Source: Microvelia longipes (taxonomy: Eukaryota; Arthropoda; Insecta; Hemiptera; Veliidae). Taken from it: 64,000 nucleotides of DNA. Shown here one piece after another: positions 10,396 through 23,254 of this stretch. The position numbers and the translations under genes were made by a program. Positions within the stretch are counted from its first letter, which is position 1. The number at the start of each line of letters is the position of its first letter. A model generated the notes under the pieces. That model was not told the DNA's origin. It searched no databases and saw nothing but the letters and a program-made list of their open reading frames with translations. The stretch covers positions 30,070,131-30,134,130 of the forward strand of contig JACMZG010001914.1 of the NCBI GenBank assembly GCA_018340805.1. The letters are read 5' to 3'.

Positions 10396-12130
10396 AATTC
10401 TCCTTAATTACAGATTGTTGATAAAACTAGCAAGTAAAATAAATAAAAATCACCTAAAGTTTAATTTTACAAATTTTGCAAGTCATGTTGGTTCAGAAAC
10501 CAATAGTTATTGGTTGAGAGTTTTAATAGAGATTTTTATGGTCAATAAAATAAAATATTTATTTGCCAAATATCACTTGTAACTTTCTTTTACTGGTTTA
10601 TTTATTAATTTTAAGGGATTAAGTTCTAAATGAATTTTAAAGAACACCAAGTTGTCTTAAAAAGATTAAATGTATCATCTTTAACTGGTCACGTTCTGTC
10701 CTACATATTAAATTTCACACACAAAAAACACAATTTAAAAAGAATTCAAAAAAGCACAATAAATCCTTCTTGTTATCTTAATCCTGATAATTAAAAATTT
10801 TATAATTAATCCACAAGTCGATCCTAAATAAGAAATTTAAAATTTATGAGCTTTTAAATAAATTTTAAAGATTTTTCATCCTCTAGAATCGTAATTGTAC
10901 GATAAAAATCAATACTTATGCTTTTTATTACGTGAAAATGGGCCATAAATTTAATGATTTTTTAATTATGTTTATCTTTACTTTAAGATTGGTTTAAAAG
11001 AGTTAGCATTTTATGTATTTTGATCAGAGGTCTCGTAATCCTTATGTTTACAAGATTATCGGTCACAGGTAAATATGTCAAACGAAAAATCACTAGGATT
11101 TTATCATTTTTAAAAATCGATACTATACCTTACTAACTTCTTCTCAAATGTTTATTGATTTTTTATTGTTTTTTTAAAATTACTATTTTTAACTGAACCT
11201 TACAGTTTTGTTTGAAGTAAAAAAATATTCTAAATTAGACAATCTAAATTTCTAACTTACAAGTAGAGCTTAGAGAATTAAAAGATAATCAAAATTAAAA
11301 TTAATATAAGTTTAATATCATTTCAGTTTTTACTGATATTAGAATTGCTTTCACTGAAATTGTGGATCGATATCATACATTGTTAATCATATAAATTAAT
11401 TTTTAATTTTAAATAATTTATTGATTTTTTAAACCTTATTTAAATGAAATTGATCAATAGTTATTTAATTTATTGTTTATTTATTAATTAAAGGGTGTGT
11501 TGCGATTAATTAAGGGTGGTGCAGGTATTAAATTTACGGTAAAATATATATGTAGAGTTGTAATAGTGCATAATGAGTGGAAGAGATAAGCAGAGATATG
11601 CATCAATTGTCAATAAAATATCTAGAAACACTTATATTATAAATACTAGTGTACTATACTTGTGCATATAAATATACTATTATAGTAGTATACTAAATAG
11701 TATAAGTTAATGTACTATAAATTTAACATAACATTAATTTATTTATTTTATTTTTATTGTTTTAACTTCATGTTTTAACTATTTTGACTATACTTTTTTT
11801 ATTTTATATTTCTGTATATTATTCTGTACTCTATTTTCGTTTTTTTTACTTTATACTTATGTTCTTTGTATTTCCTTGCTGTTTAAGCCCTATTGATGAC
11901 ATTTTGTCGAAAGCCAGCTCTGTCAATAAAGTATGTTAAGTAGAAGTAGAGAGACATGGTTGCCCTGTATCATTTCTATAAAATTTGTCGTCCACATTCA
12001 AAATCCTAAACTATCATAGGTATTTTGTATACAAGTTACTGAATTGGGGGAAAAATAAAATACATAACGTATAATTACTGTTGTCGAGTGACTCCAGTAA
12101 TCGAGCTCCATGTGACTAATAGTATTTTCG
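10396..12130. other. AT-rich non-coding stretch
   Basis: No gene recognised. A motif GATGACATTTTGTCGAAAGCC at about 11893-11913 resembles the GATGAN...CGAAA words seen near 19843, and may be a retroelement end fragment. Confidence 0.55.
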
Positions 12131-12176
12131 ATACGATTATAATCGTATATTATTTTAAACTATAGTTTAAAATAAT
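12131..12176. repeat. Two back-to-back perfect palindromes
   Basis: ATACGATTATAATCGTAT (12131-12148) is a perfect 18-bp palindrome. Immediately after it is a perfect 28-bp palindrome (12149-12176) with half-site ATTATTTTAAACTA. Confidence 0.8.
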
Positions 12177-12246
12177 CATGTCACCTTTTAAACTTAATAT
12201 TTACTTTGAAAAATAAAAGAAAAAGTTTTTCTACCGATTCATATTC

Positions 12247-12373
12247 ATATAATGACATAGCCAGCTTTCAATTTTAACAGATTTTTTTATTATATGTATT
12301 TTTTTTAAATTACATTGTTGGTTAGACACTGATGATGATCTGTTAAGATTGAAAGCTAGCTATAACATTATAT
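12247..12373. mobile_element. Small MITE with about 36-bp terminal inverted repeats
   Basis: The left terminus starts ATATAATGACATAGCCAGCT. The reverse complement of the right terminus starts ATATAATGTTATAGCTAGCT. Both continue through TTCAATnTTAACAGAT. Total length is about 127 bp with an AT-rich core and no coding capacity. Confidence 0.75.
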
Positions 12374-13339
12374 AAATAGTTTGTTTGGTTTCCACAAATC
12401 TTACTTGATTTAAGACTATTTTATTAAACAAAAATCTTTTACTCTAATATATCTACAGATTACGTTATTTACTAAGCAATATATTTACTACCCGAGCTTA
12501 ATGAACCGAATTAGACCAAAATTACTATCACGTGTCCGTATAGTATACCAATATCTAATTGTTTCATACCAAATACTTTACTTAACTAGGCACAATAATG
12601 TGAAATTCTTTTTATGTACAAAAATTGCAGCAAAGTTAAAATATTTATCCTTATTTATGGGACCTTTCCTTGTACATACATCTACATTAAGAGTATAAAA
12701 AGCGACATAAATAAAAAAAATTGAAAGGAGTAATTAAAAATATTAATTTATGTTTATACTGCCCTTAATTGCATACTTCAATCACTTTCAATTTACTATA
12801 GATTATAAAAAAGGCAGGAAAAAAATAAAGAAATAAGGCGCAAATTTAAACAGGTTTTTTTATTATTTCTTACAATTTTTTTTCTTTTGAAATATTTACT
12901 AACTTTGCAAAAGTAATCTAGAAAAATATTTAAATAATTTTAAAATAAATTCAATATAATAAAAAATAAATAAATAAAAATTTAATGCTAAAATGAAATT
13001 CCAATCAATAAAAATAAATAAAATTAAACATACCTTTGGTATTTTATAACTTAATCTATAACTTTGATTTTATTTATTCGGTTCCGACATAGAAAATAGT
13101 TTGGTTTGACCAATGAACATCAAGTTTTTGTTTTAATATATACTTTATTGAATGATATAAATTAATGCTATAATATAATACTTAGAAAAAAAAAAATGTT
13201 TTACTAATTACTTATATCTTCAAATAAAGAAAAACAAAATAAAGGATGATATGAGTATAAAAAAATATGAAGCTTATTATTTTAAATAGATAATACTTGA
13301 TTTTTATATCGTATAAAAAAAGTATTGTCTTTGCAAAAC
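12374..13339. other. AT-rich non-coding stretch
   Basis: No gene or structured repeat seen. Confidence 0.6.
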
Positions 13340-13696
13340 AATCGAAAAAAATATCCGTTTCAGACGTTGTCTGTCTGTATGTGTGTGTGTGTGAGTGTCT
13401 GTTATCATCGTAGAGTCTTGTAGATTTATTAAGTGAGTTGAAACATTGTACAAAATCAGCCTACCGCTGTAGTTGTTCTATTCGAAAAATAACTTGTTTA
13501 TGACGTCATTAATCCTTAATAATGACTCAGCAAAAATTTCTAAAATCATCGGATTGCGTTTTACAACGCATGTGGCTATGTATAAGACTAACATATGTGC
13601 CAAGTTTCATTTCATTATTAGCATTAGTTAAATTTTTATCGAATGACTTGTGAACATTTTTTTAAATCTTGTAAAAAATCAGAAAATGATTCAATT

Positions 13697-13731
<35 letters not shown>

Positions 13732-14240
13732 AGTAACCCTATCTAAAAAGCATTTATTTTATAACATGCCCTATTTAAAATATTACATGTGTTATTAGAT
13801 AAGAACTTCTAAATGGACTTAAATTCTTCTAAATGTTGAGTTTTTAAATATATAGCCAAGCAAAAAAAAAAAAAATTCAATTGACTTTAAATTTAGTACA
13901 AGCCTATACCTATACTTATTAAATAAGTATACTAAGTTTCGTTTCAATACGACAAGTATATCTATGATTTATGTTGGACCATAAAAATTAAGCAGCATTG
14001 AGCGTGGTCAGTGCTTCATGGGTGACCGCTGAAAATGAAACGTATGTATTTACCATCTTAGGACGAGCGAAGCGAGTCCCAAGACGTTTTGGTAAATTTG
14101 ATGTTCGTATATTTTAAGGACGAATGATGCGAGACCAAAGCTATGGTCTGGAGCTGGACCAAAGCTATGGAGGATGAGCGTAGTGAATCCGATGTAATGA
14201 GGAAAATTTCCGAGGTACCCCGTACCTGATTTTATTCTGT
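13340..14240 (+). mobile_element. Composite dispersed element with 5S-like segment, copy A
   Basis: Visible order: GTCTGTCTGTATG plus (TG)n at 13368-13394; TATGACGTCATTAAT and ACTCAGCAAAAATTT at 13499-13541; TGTGCCAAGTTTCATTTCAT; a poly-T of about 27 (13700-13727); AAGTTTCGTTTCAATACGAC then AAGTATATCTATGATTTATG; a 5S-rRNA-like segment (13985-14033); GGACGAGCGAAGCGAGTCC at 14061-14079; and an end with GAGGTACCCCGTACC at 14213-14227. The same order is seen on the minus strand at 28437-29000 and 31130-31610. No protein is encoded, so the element is non-autonomous. A 5' terminus is not visible here. Confidence 0.75.
13985..14033 (+). repeat. 5S rRNA-like segment (boxes A and C) inside copy A
   Basis: AAATTAAGCAGCATTGAGCG, then TGGTCAGTGCTTCATGGGTG, then ACCGCTG match the 3' half of metazoan 5S rRNA, which reads AAATTAAGCAGCGTCGGGC then GGTTAGTACTTGGATGGG. 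By eye more than three quarters of about 50 positions agree. This covers the 5S internal promoter (box A to box C). The 5' half of 5S is absent, so it is not a 5S gene. Confidence 0.75.
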
Positions 14241-14351
14241 TTTGAAGTTAGTATTAATTATTTATTTTAAAGTGTAAGTATAGTTACGACATAATGAGCT
14301 CTGTTAAACTATATAAGCTAATTCATATTGGATATATTTACTCGTATATTA

Positions 14352-14560
14352 TCTGCTTCCGTGGTCGTGGTCTTAAAAGCACTCGATTTCGGCACCATAC
14401 GGCTGGGGTTCGTCGCCCAGGCTCTTTGCCTTTTATAAAAAAATGTATAATCAAAATTTTTTTCATCTTTAATTAAAACGTAGAGAAAAGTGGATGTAAG
14501 CTGCTTAATATGGTTCCCACAAAGTCAATACCCTGATGTCCCAAAGGGACGTAAAAACAT
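14352..14560 (+). mobile_element. tRNA-derived SINE, copy 3, diverged
   Basis: TGCTTCCGTGGTCGTGGTC, CTCGATTTCGGCACC, CTGGGGTTCGTCGCC (B box) and the 3' words TGGTTCCCACAAAGTC, AATACCCTGATG, AAAGGGACGTAAAA follow the family order, but with many substitutions. No target duplication was found. It lies about 110 bp after composite copy A. Confidence 0.75.
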
Positions 14561-15389
14561 TTCTGTTTCATTCTCTAGAAACGGTTATAATTTATGAGAT
14601 GATATTAGTACAAGGGCTAACTTGATGAGAGCTTTTATATTTTTTTAGCAACTTAAAACATCAAGTCTCCGTTCAACTTATGGATACATTTTTTCAAACC
14701 CTTAGTTAAGATTTTCAATTATGTTCCGATACAAAGATTTTAAAAGAACTTTCATCATCAAATTACTTAATCAGATTCTAAAGTTATGACTCTTTATGTT
14801 TTCAAACAACAACCGCCAACACCGAATTTGGCGCCGTTAAAGCCACACGTTGATATACGGAATCAATTAAAAATATCCAGAAATAACATCTGAGAAATTA
14901 TAATTGCGAGATATTAAATATCTTTACAAGGTATGAATTTTTAATAAGTTGGGTAAAATTTAATACGCATAGAAAACTTTAAATTTAATTATAATTACAG
15001 AAAAAAGTTAAGTATCTCTTAAAAATTATTTTAATTGTACAATTATTTATGGTGATAAATTAATATTACTATTAACTTTTGGCGAAAGTTTCTTATAGAA
15101 ATTTGAATTTTTTTAGTTTGTGAGGTAGCAGTAGTTACTTTGTAAAGCTCAAATATAGAAGCGTTTTATAAAATAACATTACAAAGATATTTTGATAATT
15201 ACATTATAAAGGTTCCGATATCGGTAATAGTTTTATTTAAGTATTTTTAAGCGTGCTTATTTTTTTTGTGCGAAAACGACAGTTGGGTTTTTAGTTTAGA
15301 CTTGCAGTAGGTTGATTAGTCGGCAGAAAGGGGTCGAAAACGAATTTAAAATTGACCGCCAATTAGGGCACACTAATGACCCTATAATG
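14561..15389. other. AT-rich non-coding stretch
   Basis: No gene recognised. The final 50-70 bases hold increasingly recognisable degenerate copies of the minisatellite that follows. Confidence 0.6.
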
Positions 15390-16610
15390 AATAAGGAAGA
15401 AGGAGCACTTATGGCTGTAAAAATAAAGCAGCAAGAAGAGGACAGTAACGACTGTAAAACAAAGCAGTAAGAAGGGCATAATAACGACTGTAAAATAAAC
15501 CAGCAAGAAGGGCACAATAACGACTGTAAAATAAAGCAGCAAGAAGGGCACAATAACGACTGAAAATAAAGCAGCAAGAAGGGAACAATAACGAATGTAA
15601 AATAAAGCAGCAGAAGAAGACAAACGACTGTACAAATACAGCACTGTAAATAAAGCAGCAGAAGAGGACAATCAACGACTGTAAAATACAGCAGCAAGAA
15701 GGGGACACAACGACTGTAAAATAAAGCAAGCAGAGAGGACAATAACGACTGTAAATACAGCAGAAGGGGACACTAACTGAAAATAAAGCAGCAAGAAGAG
15801 GACAATAACGACTGTAAAATAAAGCAGCAAGAAGAGGACAGTAACGACTGTAAAATAAAGCAGCACGAAGGGGACAATAATGACTGTAAAATAAAGCAGC
15901 AAGAAGGGCATTATAACGACTGAAAATAAAGCCGCAAGAAGGGCACAATAACGACTGTAAAATAAAGCAGCAAGAAAAGGACAATAACGACTGTAAAATA
16001 CAGCAGCAAGAAGGGGACACTAACGACTGTAAAATAAAGCAGCAAGAAGAGGACAATAACGACTGTAAATAAAGCAGCAAGAAGAGGACAATAACGACTG
16101 AAAATAAAGCAGCAAGAAGGGCACAATAACGACTGAAAACAAAGCAGCAAGAAGGGCACAATAACGACTGAAAACAAAGCAGCAAGAAGGGCACTATAAC
16201 GACTGTAAAATAAAGCAGCAAGAAGGGCTCTATAACGACTGTAAAATAAAGCAGCAAGAAGGGGACAATAACGACTGTAAAATATAGCAGCAAGAAGGGC
16301 ATACTATAGAGATTAAATATGCAGCAGAAGGGCACTATAATGACTGTAAAAAAGCAGCAGGAGAGGCATAATAGTGACTGTAAATAAAGCAGCAAGAAGG
16401 GACAAAATGATTGTAAAATAAAGCAGCAAGAAGGGGACAATAATGATTGTAAAATAAAGCAGCAAGAAGGGCACAATAACAGTTGTAAAATGTAGCTGCA
16501 AGAAGGACACAACTGGGCCGTTAACTGGCTTAAATGGCCCTACATTTGTGAAATGAACCAGCAAGAAGGGCCACGGCTACAACTGATAATAAACTGATAT
16601 GGAGGGCACA
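15390..16610 (+). repeat. 36-bp minisatellite, about 30 copies
   Basis: The unit is 36 bp: GCAGCAAGAAGGGCACAATA followed by ACGACTGTAAAATAAA. Units vary by small indels (34-37 bp) and by swaps such as GGGCAC, GAGGAC and GGGGAC. Because 36 is a multiple of three, the minus strand stays open for 367 codons (15409-16512), giving a Phe/Leu/Ser/Cys-rich periodic product, with mirrored shorter frames in other phases. I treat these as artefacts of periodicity. Confidence 0.95.
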
Positions 16611-16786
16611 TACATATGGCCTTAGAAACTTATGAATGCTTGAAGATTTGAGTTTGACCTAAGAATTACTAGCCACAAAAACAGACCTTTTTTACAACTT
16701 AGGCTTATTTTACCAGACCTCTTAAATGACTTACAGACATATTTTGCAAAGAGATGACAGGGTAATGACTTAAATTTGACAAGTTT

Positions 16787-17969
16787 AAACTGAGAGTTAA
16801 AGAATAACAGTGTGTTAACTCCTTAAAACACTTATGCATAAAGATGTAATTAACTGATTTTTCCAATAATGTGGATACTTAATACTATGTTTGAATTACG
16901 TAGATACTAAATCAAAATATATTTTTGATACTATTATTTGTTTAGAGCTTTCAAAGCGACTATTAGACAATGTTTTCACTACTAAGATTAAAAAATATTG
17001 CGTGAATAATATTGACGCTTAATCTGTTTTAATTTTTTTTAACGCCGATACATTTTAGATCAAATACCTAATAAAACGATTTTTCTAGAATGTGCCTTTA
17101 GGAATAAAGTTTTAGTTAAAAAATAACCACCTCCTGGTAACTTTAATCCACATCAAACATCTTTTTAATTCATTCTGAATGAAAATATTGTGCAAATCAG
17201 GCAATATTAAAACCGGGTGGAGCTGTAATAGTCTTGACCCCCTGAGTATGAGGTCATTTTTACATTAACTTAAAAACTTTGCTAACTTGGCCAGGAGGCA
17301 GGAATGAAGATATCCTTGGGATAAAGTCTAGTTGGGGAGAAAAATTTAGATCTCGAGAAGTGCGCGGATGTGGTGACCTATAGCCTTCCAACCCGCATCT
17401 ATAACATATTTTACCTCTAAGGTAGTTATTAATATTATTTTTATCTTCTATAATATATTATAAAGATGACTCTCATTCATTTTCTACATCTACTACCACA
17501 TTAATTGCTGACTACTTATACATTATAGTAGGAATCTTGTTAAATTATTTTTTTGTTAAAACAATATCTAAAATATCTAAAAGAAAAACCAGAAATGGTT
17601 TCCTGTTGTAATTATAGAGCTAAAGTGTTTTTTTCTTTAAATCTAATTAAGACAGTTACCTTAGAAAAAAATCATTTTGTCTTCACTTGTCTTCGAACGA
17701 TTAACATTAAAAGTAAACCTTTTAGAGATTTACTTTTTTTATGGCTGTATTCAATATTATTCACGCAATATTTTTTAATCTTAGTAGTGAAAACATTGTC
17801 TAATAGTCGCTTTGAAAGCTCTAAACAAATATTAGTATCTAAAATGACGTAATTCAAAACATAGTATTTAAGTATCCACATTATTGGAAAAATCAGTTAT
17901 TACATCTTTATGCATAAGTGTTTTAAGGAGTTAACACTCTGTTAACTCTGTTATTCTTTAACTCTCAGT
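16787..17969. repeat. 1.2-kb element with about 220-bp inverted arms
   Basis: The left arm (16787-17015) runs from AACTGAGAGTTAAAGAATAAC to CGTGAATAATATTGA. The right arm (17751-17969) is its reverse complement with about a dozen differences, including a short internal GTTAACTCT duplication. The loop of about 735 bp (17016-17750) is not repeated and shows no transposase. A foldback transposon or an inverted segmental duplication both fit. Confidence 0.8.
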
Positions 17970-19710
<1,741 letters not shown>

Positions 19711-20184
19711 TCTTTAGAGGGCTCGTCGACTCGTCGTGGTGTAATGAGTTTAATAGACTCAGCTAGTCTTAATAGACTAGATGTTATTTACTGATATAAC
19801 TTTATTAGTTGAGAGCTCAAGTGTATGCTTGAGTCTGCTGATGATAACGTTATGCCGAAACAGTCCAGGATTATTCATACCCAACAGCAAGTATCGACGG
19901 TAGCTGATTCTTCTATTACTTTTTCAACTTGCGGTAAATATAACGTCTTTAATTTTTATATTTGCTGTATTTGAAACTACAGGGTGCGGTCATTAAAAGA
20001 AACACATCTATTCAGTTGATATTTAGCCATCCTAAGCGTTTATATGACTTAGTCTAAAGATGCAAAAAAGCTTTTAATAATAGTAAATTTATCAGAAAGA
20101 ATTATATTTTTTTTTAAACAGGAACTGTAATTATATAACCAATAATGTAAAGGCCAATAAACTATAAATAGGAAATAATAGGTG
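19711..20184. other. Non-coding stretch, possible retroelement end
   Basis: No gene. CTGATGATAACGTTATGCCG followed by AAACAG (19839-19864) has the GATGAN...CGAAA hairpin wording often seen near retroelement ends. The family is unknown. Confidence 0.4.
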
Positions 20185-20345
20185 CCTTGAATAGTTAGAG
20201 GTAACGAAACAGAGTAGTGCATAACAATAAGTCTAGTAATCTACATGATGACGAATGCAGTTTTCAGGTGTAGCATAGAATTTTGCTTACTCATTTCCTA
20301 AGTGTCTCTCGCACAGTTATATTGTGTCAACTATTCAGGTTTGTA
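20185..20345. mobile_element. Long-TIR MITE family, right-half copy
   Basis: GTAACGAAACAGAGTAGTGC, GATGACGAATGCAG, TTTCCTAAGTGTCTCTCGCAC and ATTGTGTCAACTATTCAGG match the right half of the element at 32062-32495 in order. The left inverted arm is missing, so this copy is truncated. Confidence 0.7.
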
Positions 20346-20554
20346 AAAACTCAGTAGTATCAAATTATACGAGTATATAACTGACTGGAGAATTACTTTA
20401 AATATCGTCCTATATATTAACCATTACACCAGTGGGGCCGCCTTTTAATATAGTTATGGGTTTTTACCGTCCTAATATCAGAGATGAAGTATTTAAAATT
20501 TTAAGTTTCTTTTAAAGCGTTTGAAGTATTGAAATGAAGTACTTTTAAGAAGGG

Positions 20555-20612
20555 AAGCAAGTGCTGAGCTGAGAGCTCCAATTTGTCAACTGAGCTACAA
20601 GTAATCCTAATT
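20555..20612 (-). repeat. tRNA 5'-half-like fragment
   Basis: On the minus strand, GGATTACTTGTAGCTCAGTTG contains the canonical A box TAGCTCAGTTG. No B box follows at the expected distance, so it is a partial tRNA or SINE head, not a tRNA gene. Confidence 0.4.
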
Positions 20613-21281
20613 TTTTTAATAAATCGCCGGATTTCTTTAGTAAGTTGTAAATTTTAATTAATCGGAATAAATCGTTGGCGCCATAATTTAAATAGTTTTA
20701 CTAAAAAAATATAATTGAAACCATCCCGTGAGAATTTCACACCAATAAAACAAAATTTAATAACATCACGTAGTAAATGTTAAACGATATTCATATTTCG
20801 TTTGAAATAATAAATAATAATATAATTCAGGAAGAAATGAAAACATTAAAAACTAATCTATAATAATAATAAACTTAAATAAATAACAAAATATTTGTTT
20901 GAAATGATTCCCACAGTATAAATAACATTAGTCAGAGATTTTAGGTATGAAAAAAATAGTTATGAAAATTACTTATTTTAACCTTTTATATGAGTTTAAA
21001 TATTTAAAAACTTGTAGTAATAACCTTGGTGTTCATTAAGTTAATGTGTAAGATGGAAATATAAAAAAAAGTTGAGTAAGTAGAAAAATATTATGCTAGC
21101 GAAATAAAAATTAAGAATGAATAAAATAAGTGTAGCAATAAATATAAAATTTAATAAAAAGAATAATTTGAAAAAATACATATTTTATTAAAGGATCATA
21201 CATATTTTTAAATTAAAAAAAAATATATATATAATTAAAAAATATATAAAGGAAAAGTATTTATGAATAAAAAATAAATAT
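20613..21281. other. AT-rich non-coding stretch
   Basis: No gene or clear repeat. Confidence 0.6.
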
Positions 21282-21428
21282 CTTGAAGATGTTTTTATGA
21301 ATGGAATATCTAAAGATGTGTAGTGTGTAATATTGGTTTTTTGTAGTAATGATTCTTACACATTCAGAATGAACTTGAACGAATGTGTAAAGAAGTACCG
21401 TCTTCCCCATTCACTTTTTGGCTTCTAA
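21282..21428 (+). pseudogene. Possible decayed Copia-type reverse transcriptase fragment
   Basis: In one frame the sequence reads LEDVFMNGISKDV, then a TAG stop at 21321, then continues open to ECVKKYRLPHSLFGF before TAA. Copia reverse transcriptases carry DVKTAFLNGxLxEEVYM followed about 30 residues later by CKLxKSLYGL. FMNGISKDV and YRLPHSLFGF fall in the right order in the same frame, about seven residues too far apart. A second Copia-like fragment lies about 0.8 kb downstream, but in the wrong order for a single intact element (protease should precede reverse transcriptase). The match is short and could be chance. Confidence 0.28.
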
Positions 21429-21973
21429 TATAACTAATATCTTTGAAGAAAATATCTTGATCTTTTGACATTTTATTTTATTTTGATGTTTTTAATATAA
21501 AAAAATATGTTTATTGATGAACTTTTTATGATTTCTTTAACTTGTGGATTAAGTTTGTTTAATCTAATTTTTTTTTGTAATTTTACATTACAATAATTTT
21601 ATATTTTTTTAATGATTACACTTTAAATTTATAAAAAATTATAATATATTGTGATAATATATATAACAATAACATTATAATAAATATTTAACATCAGCAT
21701 AATTATTATTATATTATCAGCAAATAATGTTGTTTGATTTACATATAGATGAACTGCCCCTAAAAGAATACGCTTTGATAACAAAGTAACAAATATAATA
21801 ATTTTACTATCAATATACTAGGAATGTTTCTTTTAAATCAATCCGGATTGCTTTTGATTATGTTTATTTATCGGGATGATAAAATTACTTAATTTTCATA
21901 TCTTTATTACCTGATAATTTTATTTTATTAACAAACTATGTCCATAGTTCTTAGTAGAATCGCGCTTAATTTA

Positions 21974-22430
21974 ATGAACAAATTATTTATGTTTGTAGAA
22001 CTACCGCTTAAAGAAATATTAACCACACTACAAGCGACGTTGCATTTATGTAAGCAAACAATTAAAGGTAAAGAGTTTAAGCGTAATTTAAGAAATTGTA
22101 TCTAAAGTACTCATTTATGCCTAAATCTCTACGACGTATTATTTTTTTTGGCAAAATTTTTCTTGCGGGAAAAATGTTACCAAAAAACAGAGAGAAATGC
22201 ATTTACTCACGAAAACAGCGGTCTGTCAACAGTGTTGGACTCAGGGTCTGCCTCATACCTACTAAAACTCACTCCGCGAAACCCCTTAAACCTTGCCTGG
22301 AACCGTTATTCACATTACTTCAGGCTTCGATGTACCATAGGGATCAATTTAGGAAACCCAAAAAAGGTAAGAGGTACCACACCCTTAATATGAGGGCTGA
22401 TGTATTACAGCTAAAACATTGTAAGTAATA
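21974..22430 (+). pseudogene. Possible decayed Copia gag-protease fragment
   Basis: The clearest part is the frame giving STVLDSGSASYLLK (DSG at 22238-22246), like the Copia aspartic protease motif LDSGASxHM. About 30 residues later INLGNPKKVRGTTPLI resembles the conserved LGNGKxVxVxGxGxV strand. A different frame then gives RADVLQLKH, like DVLYVPGLKHNLLS, so a frameshift is implied. Upstream (about 22065-22102), KGKEFKRNLRNC recalls a broken CCHC knuckle (KGHFKRNC), about 45 residues before DSG as in Copia elements. The fragment is broken by stops at 22102 and after 22393. Evidence is motif-level only. Confidence 0.4.
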
Positions 22431-23254
22431 CAAAGAAAACATCCAGCCTAATAAAACTGGGAAAATATTGTCAGCCAATCAATCCAAATGAAACTTGCAG
22501 AAAAAAGGAAACGATTCCAATTTGCAATAATTGACATTTATGATATAATTTATCATTCAAATCAATCTAATTTTATCTGGATTAAATTCAGATACAATTA
22601 ACATTATCGCAACTAATTAAACATGATTATAATAAAAATTTCAAAACGACGAGATCATGGTCAGGTGAAATTGTTTTAAATCCACAGGTGGTCTAATAAC
22701 CTTACAGATGATGTAATGTCGTTTATCTTGCTCCATTGTTTTGAATACATCTTAGTTTGTTTTGTCTATTGTATTTTCACGTCATTATAAATGTCTTCTT
22801 TAATAATAGTCTTTTAGTTGCCTTATATCTCAATTAGAATTGACCCTCGGTTGTTGAAATAGATTCAGATTTAAATTATCTGAAATAGTGTCGTGTTTGA
22901 AAATCAACTTAACAGTTATCATAAGAGATGGTGAAAATAGGAAATAAGTTGTTTAGTCAATGCAATGTTGTTTTTTTGTTTTCCTGCCTTTGAATTGACC
23001 TTCAATTCTTGGTGAATATTTGTTTATTTTAAACTGAGTTTAATGACACGAAATAGTCCTTTGGGTTTAAGCGAACTTTTCAAAGCATCATCAGAAATAA
23101 TGAAGAGTGAAAATAATTGGTTTAGTTAATATTAAGTGCTTTCATTAGTCGTTTCTTTAGTTTAATTTAGTTTTAGCAGTTGTTTCCATTAGTTGTTTTA
23201 TTAGTTTTGATTTAGTTTTAATTAGATATTTTAATAGATTAGTTTTAGTAGTTG
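22431..23254. other. AT-rich non-coding stretch
   Basis: No gene recognised. 23130-23250 holds repeated TTTAGTTTTAGTAGTTGTTTTA-like wording, a low-complexity patch in which the next SINE inserted. Confidence 0.55.

Noticed and set aside
13985..14033. A functional 5S rRNA gene
   Set aside because: Only the 3' half of 5S is present and the sequence is embedded in a dispersed element.
15409..16512. 367-codon minus-strand open frame as a gene
   Set aside because: It lies wholly within a 36-bp tandem repeat; the period is a multiple of three and the product is a simple periodic peptide.
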